Positions 17,428 to 25,577 of a stretch of DNA of 64,000 nt are shown here, one piece after another; position 1 is the first letter of the stretch; the number at the start of each line of letters is the position of its first letter. Under the pieces are notes generated by a model. That model was given only the letters and a program-made list of their open reading frames with translations. It did no database searches and was not told the origin of the DNA. Both the position numbers and the translations under genes were made by a program. The DNA is from Sphingobacterium psychroaquaticum. GTDB taxonomy: Bacteria; Bacteroidota; Bacteroidia; Sphingobacteriales; Sphingobacteriaceae. Location of the stretch: the NCBI RefSeq assembly GCF_900177625.1, contig NZ_FXAU01000007.1, positions 186,729 through 250,728 on the forward strand. Reading direction: 5' to 3'.

Positions 17428-17659
17428 CAAACCTTGTCGCTATGAATTTTGCTAGGGATGGTACGTGCATGGGCAAGTTTCTACCGACCGCAAATATTGC
17501 TCAGGCGACATCTGGGGGTTAAGGGGAGCTAGAGCTAGAAGTTTTACCAAGCCTTGTCGCTATGAATTTTTGCTAGGGATGGTTCGTGCAGGGGCAAGTT
17601 TCTACCGACCGCAAATATTCCTCAGTGGGCATCCTGTTGTTTAGGGGAGCTATAAGCTA
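17426..17659. repeat. Two direct copies of a ~113-bp non-coding repeat
   Basis: Copy 1 is 17426-17537 and copy 2 is 17546-17659, separated by 8 bp. They are roughly 85-90% alike by eye, sharing blocks such as CTTGTCGCTATGAATTTT, GCTAGGGATGG and a 24-bp block from GGGCAAGTTTC to CGCAAATATT, and ending in AGGGGAGCTA. Neither copy has an open frame of note. The divergence between copies shows the duplication is not recent. Confidence 0.85.
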
Positions 17660-17847
17660 TGCCGTAAAGACGACATAATAGTGTCATTTCGAACGAGATA
17701 CGAGGAGAAATCTATAAATGCTTCTTTAGAAAACAGTTCGTTGCTGAAGGTTCGTAGATGTTTGCCTTATTGTGGGCGGGGACAAGCCCAGCCCCCTAGG
17801 TAGGTGTATTAAAGCACTAAGATGCCTTGATGGTATCTTGATTTCAG
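17660..17847. repeat. REP-like dispersed sequence remnant in gene-free space
   Basis: At 17681-17723 the strand reads GTGTCATTTCGAACGAGA, then GAGGAGAAATCT. A motif of the form GTCATTTCGA(A/G)CG...GAGAAATCT is, from memory, a common intergenic repeat in Bacteroidota and other bacteria. A GC-rich hairpin (GGGCGGGGACAAGCCC) follows at about 17776-17791. No gene is seen here; the flanking genes converge on this patch. Confidence 0.5.
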
Positions 17848-19074
17848 CTACGGAACAATCGTTCCCTTCTCTATCGAGAACTCAATCTTGTCTGCTAAAG
17901 AAGTTTCCTGTCGTTGTTCTTGTTCGACGATACGATCGGGAAATAGGATCCCATACAGGTGATCCACTTCATGTTGAAAAATAACCGCTGTAAAACCCTC
18001 TACGATCTCTTCCACCGATTTTCCTTCTTTGTTGGTGTATTGAATCTTGATGCTATAGCTGCGCACGACATCTTGACGTAGATCCGGTATAGAAAGACAT
18101 CCTTCCATTCCTTTTCGCAAGAGTTTTGAGCGCCAGATAATTTTTGGGTTTAAATAAACCTCAAAAGGTTGCTCCGCCTTATCGAAGCGCTGTACCCAGA
18201 TAATATTTTTATTGATGCCAACTTGTGGAGCAGCAATCCCTACGCCAGCATGTTCAGGGTCTTGTACGGTAGCATACATGCGCGCCGTCAATGTTGCTAA
18301 TAGAGGGTCATCATATTTAACGTCTTCAGATGTTGTACGTAAGATAATGGAGTCAGGCTCCACATTCGTCTGTAGGACATACATCTTATCAGAAGGGGCT
18401 GCATTGGAAATGATCTTTTTCTCTCGCTCTGTAAAGTTTTTGGCCATACTGTTATCTTGTTCTTTTTGATTTTTAGGACCTGTATATTTTTTCTCCCCCG
18501 CTTCAATATTTACTTGAAGGAAATTCTCCGCTGGTGGTTGTGGACATCGGTATCCACTGCTGTATGCACAATATGGGTTATATGCTTTATTGAAGTCTAG
18601 CATAACTTTTTCATGTTGGATATCTTGTTTTTTAAGATCAAGATAACGCCCGCTTTCGTATGTCGTTTCTCCTGTGCTTAAATCTAAGAAAGGAAGAAAT
18701 AAATAGGTGGCGGCAGATTCACTCGGAAAAGATGTTGCATTTTCATAGGCGGTCAAGGTATGATCCTTTCCATCTATTCGAAAATGTAAATGCGCATACC
18801 GTCGAAATTCCTTACTTGTTCCATCAAGTGTAGGCATGCGAAAGGTCGGTTCATGGTCTAGATACTCCACACTGGCCTCTACTCGAAAGAGAGGTGTCGG
18901 CTTGAAGTAATGGACATGCGATACGACGTACTCGTCCGCGATGGGACCTTTGGCAGATTTTTTTAAATGCTGCGCCTGTTGTTCTCGGTAGACTTGGATT
19001 TCTTGATCGTATCCTTGTGCCTGTATTGCTAAACCAAATAATACAAAGACCAAGAAGAGATAAGTCGTTTTCAT
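17848..19074 (-). CDS. Exported DUF1684-peptide deformylase fusion protein
   Basis: This is a 408-residue protein with a signal peptide (MKTTYLFLVFVLFGLAIQAQ, cut near residue 20). Residues about 21-198 are a DUF1684 domain, shown by DLSTGETTYESGRYLDL, LDFNKAYNPYCAY, CPQPP and NIEAGEKKY. Residues about 235-405 are a peptide deformylase with all three motifs intact: GVGIAAPQVG at 277-286, EGCLS at 324-328 (metal ligand Cys326) and HEVDH at 368-372 (ligands His368 and His372, catalytic Glu369). Classical deformylase works in the cytoplasm on nascent chains, so an exported copy must act on something else. The linker FTEREKKIISNA (about 214-225) resembles the start of standalone exported deformylases. 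It has its own promoter. Confidence 0.9.
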   Translation of the reverse strand: MKTTYLFLVFVLFGLAIQAQGYDQEIQVYREQQAQHLKKSAKGPIADEYVVSHVHYFKPTPLFRVEASVEYLDHEPTFRMPTLDGTSKEFRRYAHLHFRIDGKDHTLTAYENATSFPSESAATYLFLPFLDLSTGETTYESGRYLDLKKQDIQHEKVMLDFNKAYNPYCAYSSGYRCPQPPAENFLQVNIEAGEKKYTGPKNQKEQDNSMAKNFTEREKKIISNAAPSDKMYVLQTNVEPDSIILRTTSEDVKYDDPLLATLTARMYATVQDPEHAGVGIAAPQVGINKNIIWVQRFDKAEQPFEVYLNPKIIWRSKLLRKGMEGCLSIPDLRQDVVRSYSIKIQYTNKEGKSVEEIVEGFTAVIFQHEVDHLYGILFPDRIVEQEQRQETSLADKIEFSIEKGTIVP

Positions 19075-19092
19075 ATCTTTATTTTAGTCTAC

Positions 19093-19100
19093 CAAACTTA
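19093..19100 (-). promoter_or_regulatory. -7 box of the DUF1684-deformylase gene
   Basis: The minus strand reads TAAGTTTG, an exact TAnnTTTG, 18 nt before the ATG at 19074. It lies in the short gap after mfd, so the fusion gene need not depend on mfd transcription. Confidence 0.5.
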
Positions 19101-19114
19101 CAGATTTTAATCAG

Positions 19115-22100
19115 TTAATTACTCATCTCCTTGAGTAAATGTAAGGCATACGTAATATTATTTACATTACTTATTGCTAACCGTAATTGTCCCTTCACTT
19201 CTTTCATGTTGCTTATCGCAGGATGTGCTTGCACAAAAGCTAGTACTTTTCCAAACTGATCAGATTCATAATAGCTTGATTTTGGATTGCTCACAAAATA
19301 GCCTTTAAGTGTATTTTTCTTGAAGGATATTTTTTCAAATCCAATCTCTTTACCATACCATTGCAGGCGGAGGGTATTAAATAACTCAAATACGGGTTGT
19401 GGTACGGGACCAAAACGGTCTTCGAGTTCTTTTTGAAAGGCAATTAGTTGCGTTTCGTTTTCTAGTTTTGCAATTTCGTTATACAGATTGTATCGTTCGC
19501 CGATATTGGTAACATAGGCGTCTGGAATCATAACCTCGAGGTCTGTGTCTATTTGTGTAAAAGTCACGTACTTTCGGTTTTTGTCCTCGGCGAATAGCTC
19601 ACTAAATTCGTCATCCTTAAGCTCTTGAACAGCTTCGTCCAATATTTTATTGTACATTTCAAAACCAATCTCAGCAATAAAACCCGACTGTTCGGCACCC
19701 AGGAGGTTTCCGGAGCCTCGGATATCTAAGTCTCGCATTGCCACATTGAAACCTGATCCTAGTTCAGAAAACTCCTCCAGTGCGGATAGACGTTTATAGG
19801 CTTCGTTTGTCAAAGTCGAAAGTGGTGGACTTAAGAGGTAACAGAAAGCTTTTTTATTGGAACGTCCAACCCGACCACGCATCTGGTGAAGGTCGCTTAA
19901 TCCAAACATATGTGCATGGTTAATGATAATTGTATTTGCGTTGGGGATATCGAGCCCTGCTTCAATAATGGTAGTGGCTACGAGTACATCAAACTCATGG
20001 TTGATAAATTTCAGCATAACATCTTCCAGGGCATCGCCCTCTAGCTGACCGTGTGCAATACCGACACGTGCTCCGGGAACGAGCTTTTGAATCATGCCGC
20101 CCAATTGTTTTAGATCGGCTACTCTGTTGTGAATAAAGAACACCTGTCCGTTACGGTCTAACTCAAAAGCGACGGCTTCTTGTATCAACGTCTCATTGAA
20201 AACGTGGAGTTCCGTTTGTACCGGCTGTCTATTAGGTGGAGGTGTGGATATGATGCTTAAGTCACGGGCGCCCATTAATGAAAAGTGGAGGGTGCGTGGG
20301 ATTGGCGTTGCTGTCAAGGTTAGGGAATCGACATTTGCACGCATCACCTTTAGCTTTTCTTTGACGGCAACCCCAAATTTCTGTTCTTCATCGATAATCA
20401 TTAAGCCCAAATCTTTGAACTTCACATCCTTGCTTACGAGTCGGTGTGTGCCAATGATAATATCGATCTTGCCTTCGGCAAGACGAGCCAAGGTGTCTTT
20501 GATCTGTTTGGTAGATTTAAATCGATTTATATAATCTATCGTTACAGGAAATTCCTTCAGCCGCTCACTAAAGGTTCGGAAATGTTGCAAGGCTAGAATG
20601 GTCGTAGGGACAAGGACTGCTACTTGTTTGTTGTCTGTTGCGGCTTTAAATGCCGCACGGATAGCAACTTCTGTTTTTCCGAAACCAACATCGCCACATA
20701 CGAGCCTATCCATTGGATGAGGGGATTCCATATCACGTTTTACATCAGCTGTTGCCTTTTCTTGATCTGGTGTATCCTCATACAAGAAGGATGCCTCAAG
20801 CTCATTTTGTAAGTAGGTATCTGGACTAAAGGCGTTACCTGTTTGCGATTTCCGCTTTGCATAGAGCTTAATCAGATCACGTGCAATATCTTTAACTTTC
20901 CTTTTGGTCGTTTTCTTTAGTTTTTCCCAGGCGTCGGTTCCAAGCTTGTTCATTTTTGGAACAGTTCCTTCTTTTCCTGAGTATTTTGATATTCTGTTTA
21001 GGGAGTTGATATTGACATAAAGCAGGTCATTATCTGCATAGACTAACCGGATCATTTCCTGTGTCTTGCCATTTACTTCAACTTTCTCCAGTCCTGCATA
21101 CTTACCGACACCATGGTCGATATGCGTGATATAGTCGCCGGGTTTAAGGTCCCGCAGTTCCTTTAGTGTAATAGCCTGAGAGCGCTCATATCCTTTTTTA
21201 CGCTTGTATTTGTAGTAGCGATCAAAAATTTGGTGGTCTGTATAACAAGCGAGTTTTGTCTCGTCGTCTCTAAACCCTTCCCGTAGTCCTTTATGAATGG
21301 GCGTGAAGGTTACAGATTTATCAATATCCTCTAAAATACTATAAATTCGCTCAACCTGTTTGGTCGAGTCGGAAAAGATGAGGTTTTCAATCCCATGCTT
21401 TACATTCTCTTTGAAATTGTGGATCAAAAGGGTGAAATCCTTATTGAAAGATGGTTGCGGATGAATATCAAATTTGAGTGTTTCTTCCGCTTTATAGTAG
21501 AAGTGTTTTCCAAATTCTACATTTGGAAAATCAAACATGAGCTCGCCAAAACCACGATCTGTGGTGAAAGTGACCCGAGGATCCACCCAGTCTGCATGGA
21601 CTAGAATATCTTTCTCCGGCAGTGCTTTCCAGAATTCAGATGCTTTTTTGTAACCATCCTTCATGATGTCGAGCGTAAATTGAACATCTTTAATCCATAT
21701 TACGGCATCCCGATCTACGTATTCTAAGAGCGAGATATGATTATTGCTTAGGAACTTTGCTTGTACATTTGGTACGATGGTTACCGTATGGATTTTATTA
21801 ACGGAGAGCTGTGTCTCCATGTCAAATGTGCGAATGCTCTCAATCTCGTCACCAAAAAACTCAACGCGGTAGGGTAGATCATTTGAAAAGGAAAAAATAT
21901 CGACAATACCGCCTCTTATTGCAAATTGCCCCGGTTCATAAACGAAATCTACCCGCTCGAAATCATACTCATATAAAAATTCATTGATGAAATCGATGCT
22001 GAGCTTTGTATTTTGAGTAATTGCTAAGGTGTTTTTCTCTAGATCCTCCCGGTTTATTACTTTTTCAGCAATTGCTTCTGGATAAGTAACTACGATTTTA

Positions 22101-22453
22101 GGTAACTCTGAGATGTGGTTTAATGCGCTTAAGGTTTCCGCACGTTGTAGAACATGAGAGGCATCTGTTTGCGTAAATTCGTAAGCCTTACGAAAAGATG
22201 CTGGAAAGAAAAGTATCTGCTTATCGAGGATGCTTTCTAGATCACTCAAAAAATAGGATGCTTCTTCATGTGTAGGTAGAATGAAGATAAAGGGACGTTC
22301 CTGGACGGTATATGCGGCTGCGGCAACTATGGCATCCGATGCGCCAATCAGTCCTTTTAGTTGTATTTTAGGATTTTTCCCCTGAATGGCTTTAACCAAT
22401 AATTTAACCTGCTCGCTTTGAGCATATTTCGTTAAGACGTCTTGAATACCCAC
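19115..22453 (-). CDS. mfd: Transcription-repair coupling factor Mfd
   Basis: Mfd removes RNA polymerase stalled at DNA damage and recruits UvrA. I set the start at GTG 22453 (1112 aa). The longer reading to 22534 adds 27 atypical residues and would begin upstream of the promoter box at 22473-22480. Domains in order: UvrB-like N-terminal modules, the RNA polymerase interaction domain (YITHIDHGVGKYAGLEKV), then the RecG-like translocase with MDRLVCGDVGFGKTE as Walker A, IIDEEQKFG as the DEEQ box, LTLTATPIPRTL, and MRGRVGRSNKKAFCYLL as motif VI. A TRCF C-terminal domain ends the protein. Confidence 0.96.
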   Translation of the reverse strand: MGIQDVLTKYAQSEQVKLLVKAIQGKNPKIQLKGLIGASDAIVAAAAYTVQERPFIFILPTHEEASYFLSDLESILDKQILFFPASFRKAYEFTQTDASHVLQRAETLSALNHISELPKIVVTYPEAIAEKVINREDLEKNTLAITQNTKLSIDFINEFLYEYDFERVDFVYEPGQFAIRGGIVDIFSFSNDLPYRVEFFGDEIESIRTFDMETQLSVNKIHTVTIVPNVQAKFLSNNHISLLEYVDRDAVIWIKDVQFTLDIMKDGYKKASEFWKALPEKDILVHADWVDPRVTFTTDRGFGELMFDFPNVEFGKHFYYKAEETLKFDIHPQPSFNKDFTLLIHNFKENVKHGIENLIFSDSTKQVERIYSILEDIDKSVTFTPIHKGLREGFRDDETKLACYTDHQIFDRYYKYKRKKGYERSQAITLKELRDLKPGDYITHIDHGVGKYAGLEKVEVNGKTQEMIRLVYADNDLLYVNINSLNRISKYSGKEGTVPKMNKLGTDAWEKLKKTTKRKVKDIARDLIKLYAKRKSQTGNAFSPDTYLQNELEASFLYEDTPDQEKATADVKRDMESPHPMDRLVCGDVGFGKTEVAIRAAFKAATDNKQVAVLVPTTILALQHFRTFSERLKEFPVTIDYINRFKSTKQIKDTLARLAEGKIDIIIGTHRLVSKDVKFKDLGLMIIDEEQKFGVAVKEKLKVMRANVDSLTLTATPIPRTLHFSLMGARDLSIISTPPPNRQPVQTELHVFNETLIQEAVAFELDRNGQVFFIHNRVADLKQLGGMIQKLVPGARVGIAHGQLEGDALEDVMLKFINHEFDVLVATTIIEAGLDIPNANTIIINHAHMFGLSDLHQMRGRVGRSNKKAFCYLLSPPLSTLTNEAYKRLSALEEFSELGSGFNVAMRDLDIRGSGNLLGAEQSGFIAEIGFEMYNKILDEAVQELKDDEFSELFAEDKNRKYVTFTQIDTDLEVMIPDAYVTNIGERYNLYNEIAKLENETQLIAFQKELEDRFGPVPQPVFELFNTLRLQWYGKEIGFEKISFKKNTLKGYFVSNPKSSYYESDQFGKVLAFVQAHPAISNMKEVKGQLRLAISNVNNITYALHLLKEMSN

Positions 22454-22472
22454 GTAAAATGTATTGTTTGTG

Positions 22473-22480
22473 CAAAAATA
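22473..22480 (-). promoter_or_regulatory. -7 box of mfd
   Basis: The minus strand reads TATTTTTG. It lies 19 nt before the GTG at 22453 and inside the longer open frame, which argues for the GTG start. No TTG is seen at -33. Confidence 0.45.
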
Positions 22481-22579
22481 AGAAATTAGTCCTAAGTACG
22501 AGGTATGAAGTCTGTAGAAGACTGCGTGTTTCATCCAAAGAAGCCACTGTGTATGGCGTTTGATTAAATACAGGGCTCA

Positions 22580-22610
22580 TTGAATGAACGCATATAAATG
22601 TGTATTTTTG
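22580..22610 (+). promoter_or_regulatory. Promoter of ruvX-ybeY
   Basis: TTG at 22580-22582, 20 nt, then TATTTTTG at 22603-22610. The ATG at 22631 follows after 20 nt, so the leader is short. Confidence 0.62.
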
Positions 22611-22630
22611 TAACGTTTTAAAGGAGTACT

Positions 22631-23047
22631 ATGCGTATTATGGCTTTTGATTATGGCGTTAAGCGAATAGGTGTTGCGGTTACAGATCCGCTTCAACTTA
22701 TTTCTAGTGCGCTCACAACGGTTCACCCGGATGATATCTGGCGTTTTTTAGCTGATTATCTAGAAGTGGAGGCGGTAGAAACCTTCGTGGTGGGGAAGCC
22801 CCTACAGATGGATGGCACTGCATCAGAATCGGCGCAACATGTCGTAGGCTTTGTCCGGAAACTGAAAAAAACATACCCAGCAATTCGCGTCGCGGAGGTT
22901 GATGAACGTTTTACGTCTAAAATGGCATCTTCTGTTATTGCGCAAAGTGGTAAAACAAAGAAAAAAAGGCAGGAGAAGGGTTTGGTTGATACTATTTCTG
23001 CGACCCTGATTTTACAAACGTATATGGAATCTAAATCAATGATGTAA
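22631..23047 (+). CDS. ruvX: RuvX/YqgF Holliday-junction resolvase-like protein
   Basis: A 138-residue RNase H-fold protein. The acidic catalytic residues appear in FDYGVKRIGVAVTD (Asp7), VGKPLQMDGT, DERFTSKMA and the C-terminal DTISATLILQTY. In other bacteria the family processes the 5' end of 16S rRNA precursors and is related to RuvC-type resolvases. Its stop overlaps the start of ybeY (TAATG), coupling two rRNA-maturation factors in one transcript. Confidence 0.93.
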   Translation: MRIMAFDYGVKRIGVAVTDPLQLISSALTTVHPDDIWRFLADYLEVEAVETFVVGKPLQMDGTASESAQHVVGFVRKLKKTYPAIRVAEVDERFTSKMASSVIAQSGKTKKKRQEKGLVDTISATLILQTYMESKSMM

Positions 23048-23481
23048 TGGCTTTAAGAGATATTTTATTTTTTAGTGAGGATATCACGTATGTGTTGAAA
23101 AATAAGCAGAAGGTTCGCGAATGGATTTTTGCGACCATCAAGGCCGAAGGTTTTCAGCGAATCGGCGAATTGAATTTTGTGTTTTGTTCTGATGCTTATT
23201 TATTAGAAATTAACAAAGAGTATTTAAATCACGATACCTATACAGATATTGTAACGTTCGATAGTTCCGAGAAAGAGGAAGAAATTAGTGGTGATATTTT
23301 TATCTCTGTAGAACGTACCGCAGAGAATGCGGCGAAATTCAATGTTTCCGAGACTGATGAATTGCATCGGGTGATTATTCATGGTGTTCTTCATCTATGT
23401 GGTTATCATGATAAGAAGGGAGAGGAGAAGGATTTGATGACGGCCAAAGAAAATGAATATCTTCAAAAACGAGCGTTTTAA
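23047..23481 (+). CDS. ybeY: rRNA maturation endoribonuclease YbeY
   Basis: A 144-residue zinc metallo-RNase. The zinc-binding motif HGVLHLCGYHD at about residues 115-125 gives the HxxxHxxGxxH signature; NKEYLNHDTYTDIVTFD and SGDIFISVERT are further family blocks. YbeY takes part in 16S rRNA 3'-end maturation and ribosome quality control. It is the second gene of the ruvX-ybeY transcript and is followed by a strong terminator. Confidence 0.96.
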   Translation: MALRDILFFSEDITYVLKNKQKVREWIFATIKAEGFQRIGELNFVFCSDAYLLEINKEYLNHDTYTDIVTFDSSEKEEEISGDIFISVERTAENAAKFNVSETDELHRVIIHGVLHLCGYHDKKGEEKDLMTAKENEYLQKRAF

Positions 23482-23510
23482 GGGAGTTATTTACCCGTTA
23501 TTTTGAACAA

Positions 23511-23555
23511 AAGGAAGGGAGGAGATTTTAGGAGGTTTCCTCCCTTCCTTTTTAT
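23511..23555 (+). terminator. Terminator of ruvX-ybeY
   Basis: A 13-bp stem, AAGGAAGGGAGGA with TCCTCCCTTCCTT, and a 14-nt loop are followed by a T-run (TTTTTAT). Confidence 0.85.
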
Positions 23556-23587
23556 CGAGTTTTTTGTAAAACATTGATTTAGAATAT

Positions 23588-23651
23588 TGTCCCTTTTTTG
23601 TCCCCTTAAATGAGCCTCCTTTGTCCCCTATTTGTACCTCGATGTCCCCTT
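23588..23651. repeat. Six phased TGTCCCCT-like units
   Basis: TG(T/A)(C/G)CC-type units start at 23588, 23599, 23611, 23622, 23633 and 23643. Units 2, 4 and 6 are TGTCCCCT, unit 1 is TGTCCCT, and units 3 and 5 are degenerate (TGAGCCTC, TGTACCTC). Intervals are 11, 12, 11, 11 and 10 bp, one helical turn each. The array sits about 490 nt before the first polysaccharide gene. It could be an array of protein-binding sites; this is inference. Confidence 0.55.
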
Positions 23652-24138
23652 TGATTTTGTGAAATTTTTCTTCTTTTTGCGTCGTTGATTAATTTTTCAT
23701 AACCTAAACGTTTTATCGTTGTAATTCTTAAAAAGTTAATTAAAAAATAACATTGCTTTACATTTTAAAAATATTACATTTGGTTAATATTTATTTGTAC
23801 AGCATAAACGGTGATTAGTTTTTATAATTAGCGTTTACTTATGAAAAGAAAAGTAGCGAATAAGATTTGATACGAAGTGTCGCAATTAAAAAAAGACAGA
23901 CTTATAAAAACATTATTCGTGATTTATTGTAGTATTAGATGTGCTAAGCCTATTTGCTTACTCTATGTGATAAGTAAAAGAGGTTGCTTTTTAGTGGTAC
24001 AGAATCGATAGAAGCTTGATCTTTTTGGTATTAAAAATTGAATTTTGAAGGAGGGTAACGCCGAGCTCAATAGATTTTTGATGCAGCTGACATTTCTTTT
24101 GTCATAAAATATTTGTTTTAAAGTAAAATATATGTGTT
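23652..24138 (+). other. Gene-free AT-rich leader before the polysaccharide locus
   Basis: About 490 nt with no plausible gene. It is very AT-rich except for a short GC-rich island (GAAGGAGGGTAACGCCGAGC, about 24047-24066). The island could matter for a long untranslated leader, but no known ops or JUMPstart element is recognised. No clean TAnnTTTG box was found close to the first gene. Confidence 0.4.
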
Positions 24139-25551
24139 ATGTATAGGTATGTTCCTAATCGGATTATAGTGTGTTTGGTCATAATACTTTTTAGTATGGA
24201 TTTGCTCTGCATTAATATTGCCTTGCAGTTTGCGCTTTCCGTTTCCACATATAATGGTTGGATTTCATTGTGGAATGGTATCCCTATTAGTCTACCGGTG
24301 GTGTCCACGCTATTTAGTTTAATTTGGTTTGTTGCAGCACAGTTTTTTCACTTATACCGTGAAGATGTTGTGGGACGTTTAGAGTCGATGTTTCGAGCAA
24401 CACTACGTACAGCCTTAATTACCTTAGGTGCTGTGCTTATTTTCGCTATTTTCAATGGTCCTCTTTTGGCTTCTGTGAAGGCATTCGGGGTTTTGGTGTT
24501 GTTTCTAAGCATCTATCTCCTTGTGTCTCGTATGTTTATGACTTACGTTTATACAACATTGCCTAGACGTTTTAATTGGGTTAAGAAAGTGGCGGTTATT
24601 GGTGCGGGCAATCAGATTGCACCTGTTGCTTCGTTCTTTGATCAACAACAGCTTTTTTATCAGGTGGATACTATTCAGTATAAAGACGAAGATGCTGCAA
24701 TGACCAAGGAAGAGACCTTACGCAAATTCAAGCAATATTTTGAAGCGGTTTCGAAAGATGGAATTCATGATGTTTTCTTGGTTACTTCTCCCGAAATGTA
24801 TAAGTATAGTGAAGATTTGGTTTCCGCGGCGGATCATCAATGTGTTCATTTGAATTTTGTGCCTTCCATGGTAGCAAACATCACGTACAAAGAAGGTGCT
24901 CCGGCTGAAATTAATTTACCTGTGTTAAAGTCTCGAGGAGAGTCTATGTCGAATATAGAAAATAGACTCAAGAAGCGTTTTATGGACACGGTTATTAGTG
25001 GTTTCGTGATTGTGTTTGTCCTGAGTTGGTTGATTCCTATTATCGGGTTGATTATAAAAATTCAAAGCCCGGGGCCTATATTTTTTAAGCAGTTGCGTTC
25101 TGGACGAAATAATACGCCTTTTTACTGTTATAAGTTTCGCAGTATGGTGGTAAATAAGAGCTCCAATGATAAACAGGCCACTAAGAATGATTCCCGAATC
25201 ACACCGATTGGTAAGTTTTTGCGTAAGAGTAACCTGGATGAGTTCCCACAATTTATTAATGTGTTCCTAGGGCAGATGTCAATTGTTGGGCCACGTCCTC
25301 ATATGCTTTCGCATACGGAGCACTATGGTGCATTAATCAATCGGTATATGGTGCGTCATTTCGTTAAACCGGGGATAACAGGATGGGCGCAGGTAAGCGG
25401 TTATCGGGGCGAAACAAAAGATCCGATGCTTATGGCAAAAAGAGTAGAACATGATTTAGAATATATGCAAAACTGGTCAGCAATGTTGGACTTTAAGATT
25501 ATTTGCTTGACAGCAATTAATATGATTCGGGGAGAGAAGAACGCTTATTAA
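24139..25551 (+). CDS. Undecaprenyl-phosphate sugar phosphotransferase (WcaJ/CpsE type)
   Basis: This enzyme starts repeat-unit synthesis by moving a sugar-1-phosphate, often glucose-1-phosphate, onto undecaprenyl phosphate. The 470-residue protein has four to five N-terminal membrane helices (to about 135), a Rossmann-like soluble domain (VAVIGAGNQ near 150), then a membrane-linked catalytic domain: KRFMDTVISGF, SPGPIFFKQLRSGRN, YKFRSM, LRKSNLDEFPQF, MSIVGPRPHM and ITGWAQVSGYRG. It is the first gene of the polysaccharide locus. The sugar specificity cannot be read from the sequence. Confidence 0.93.
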   Translation: MYRYVPNRIIVCLVIILFSMDLLCINIALQFALSVSTYNGWISLWNGIPISLPVVSTLFSLIWFVAAQFFHLYREDVVGRLESMFRATLRTALITLGAVLIFAIFNGPLLASVKAFGVLVLFLSIYLLVSRMFMTYVYTTLPRRFNWVKKVAVIGAGNQIAPVASFFDQQQLFYQVDTIQYKDEDAAMTKEETLRKFKQYFEAVSKDGIHDVFLVTSPEMYKYSEDLVSAADHQCVHLNFVPSMVANITYKEGAPAEINLPVLKSRGESMSNIENRLKKRFMDTVISGFVIVFVLSWLIPIIGLIIKIQSPGPIFFKQLRSGRNNTPFYCYKFRSMVVNKSSNDKQATKNDSRITPIGKFLRKSNLDEFPQFINVFLGQMSIVGPRPHMLSHTEHYGALINRYMVRHFVKPGITGWAQVSGYRGETKDPMLMAKRVEHDLEYMQNWSAMLDFKIICLTAINMIRGEKNAY

Positions 25552-25577
25552 TCAGTAGCAAGATAAAACCAAAAACA

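Noticed and set aside
23588..23651. G-quadruplex on the minus strand from the GGGG runs
   Set aside because: The loops between the runs are too long for a stable quadruplex; phased protein sites are a better reading.
24047..24066. JUMPstart/ops-like element before the polysaccharide locus
   Set aside because: The GC-rich island does not contain GGCGGTAG and no UpxY- or RfaH-type gene is present.
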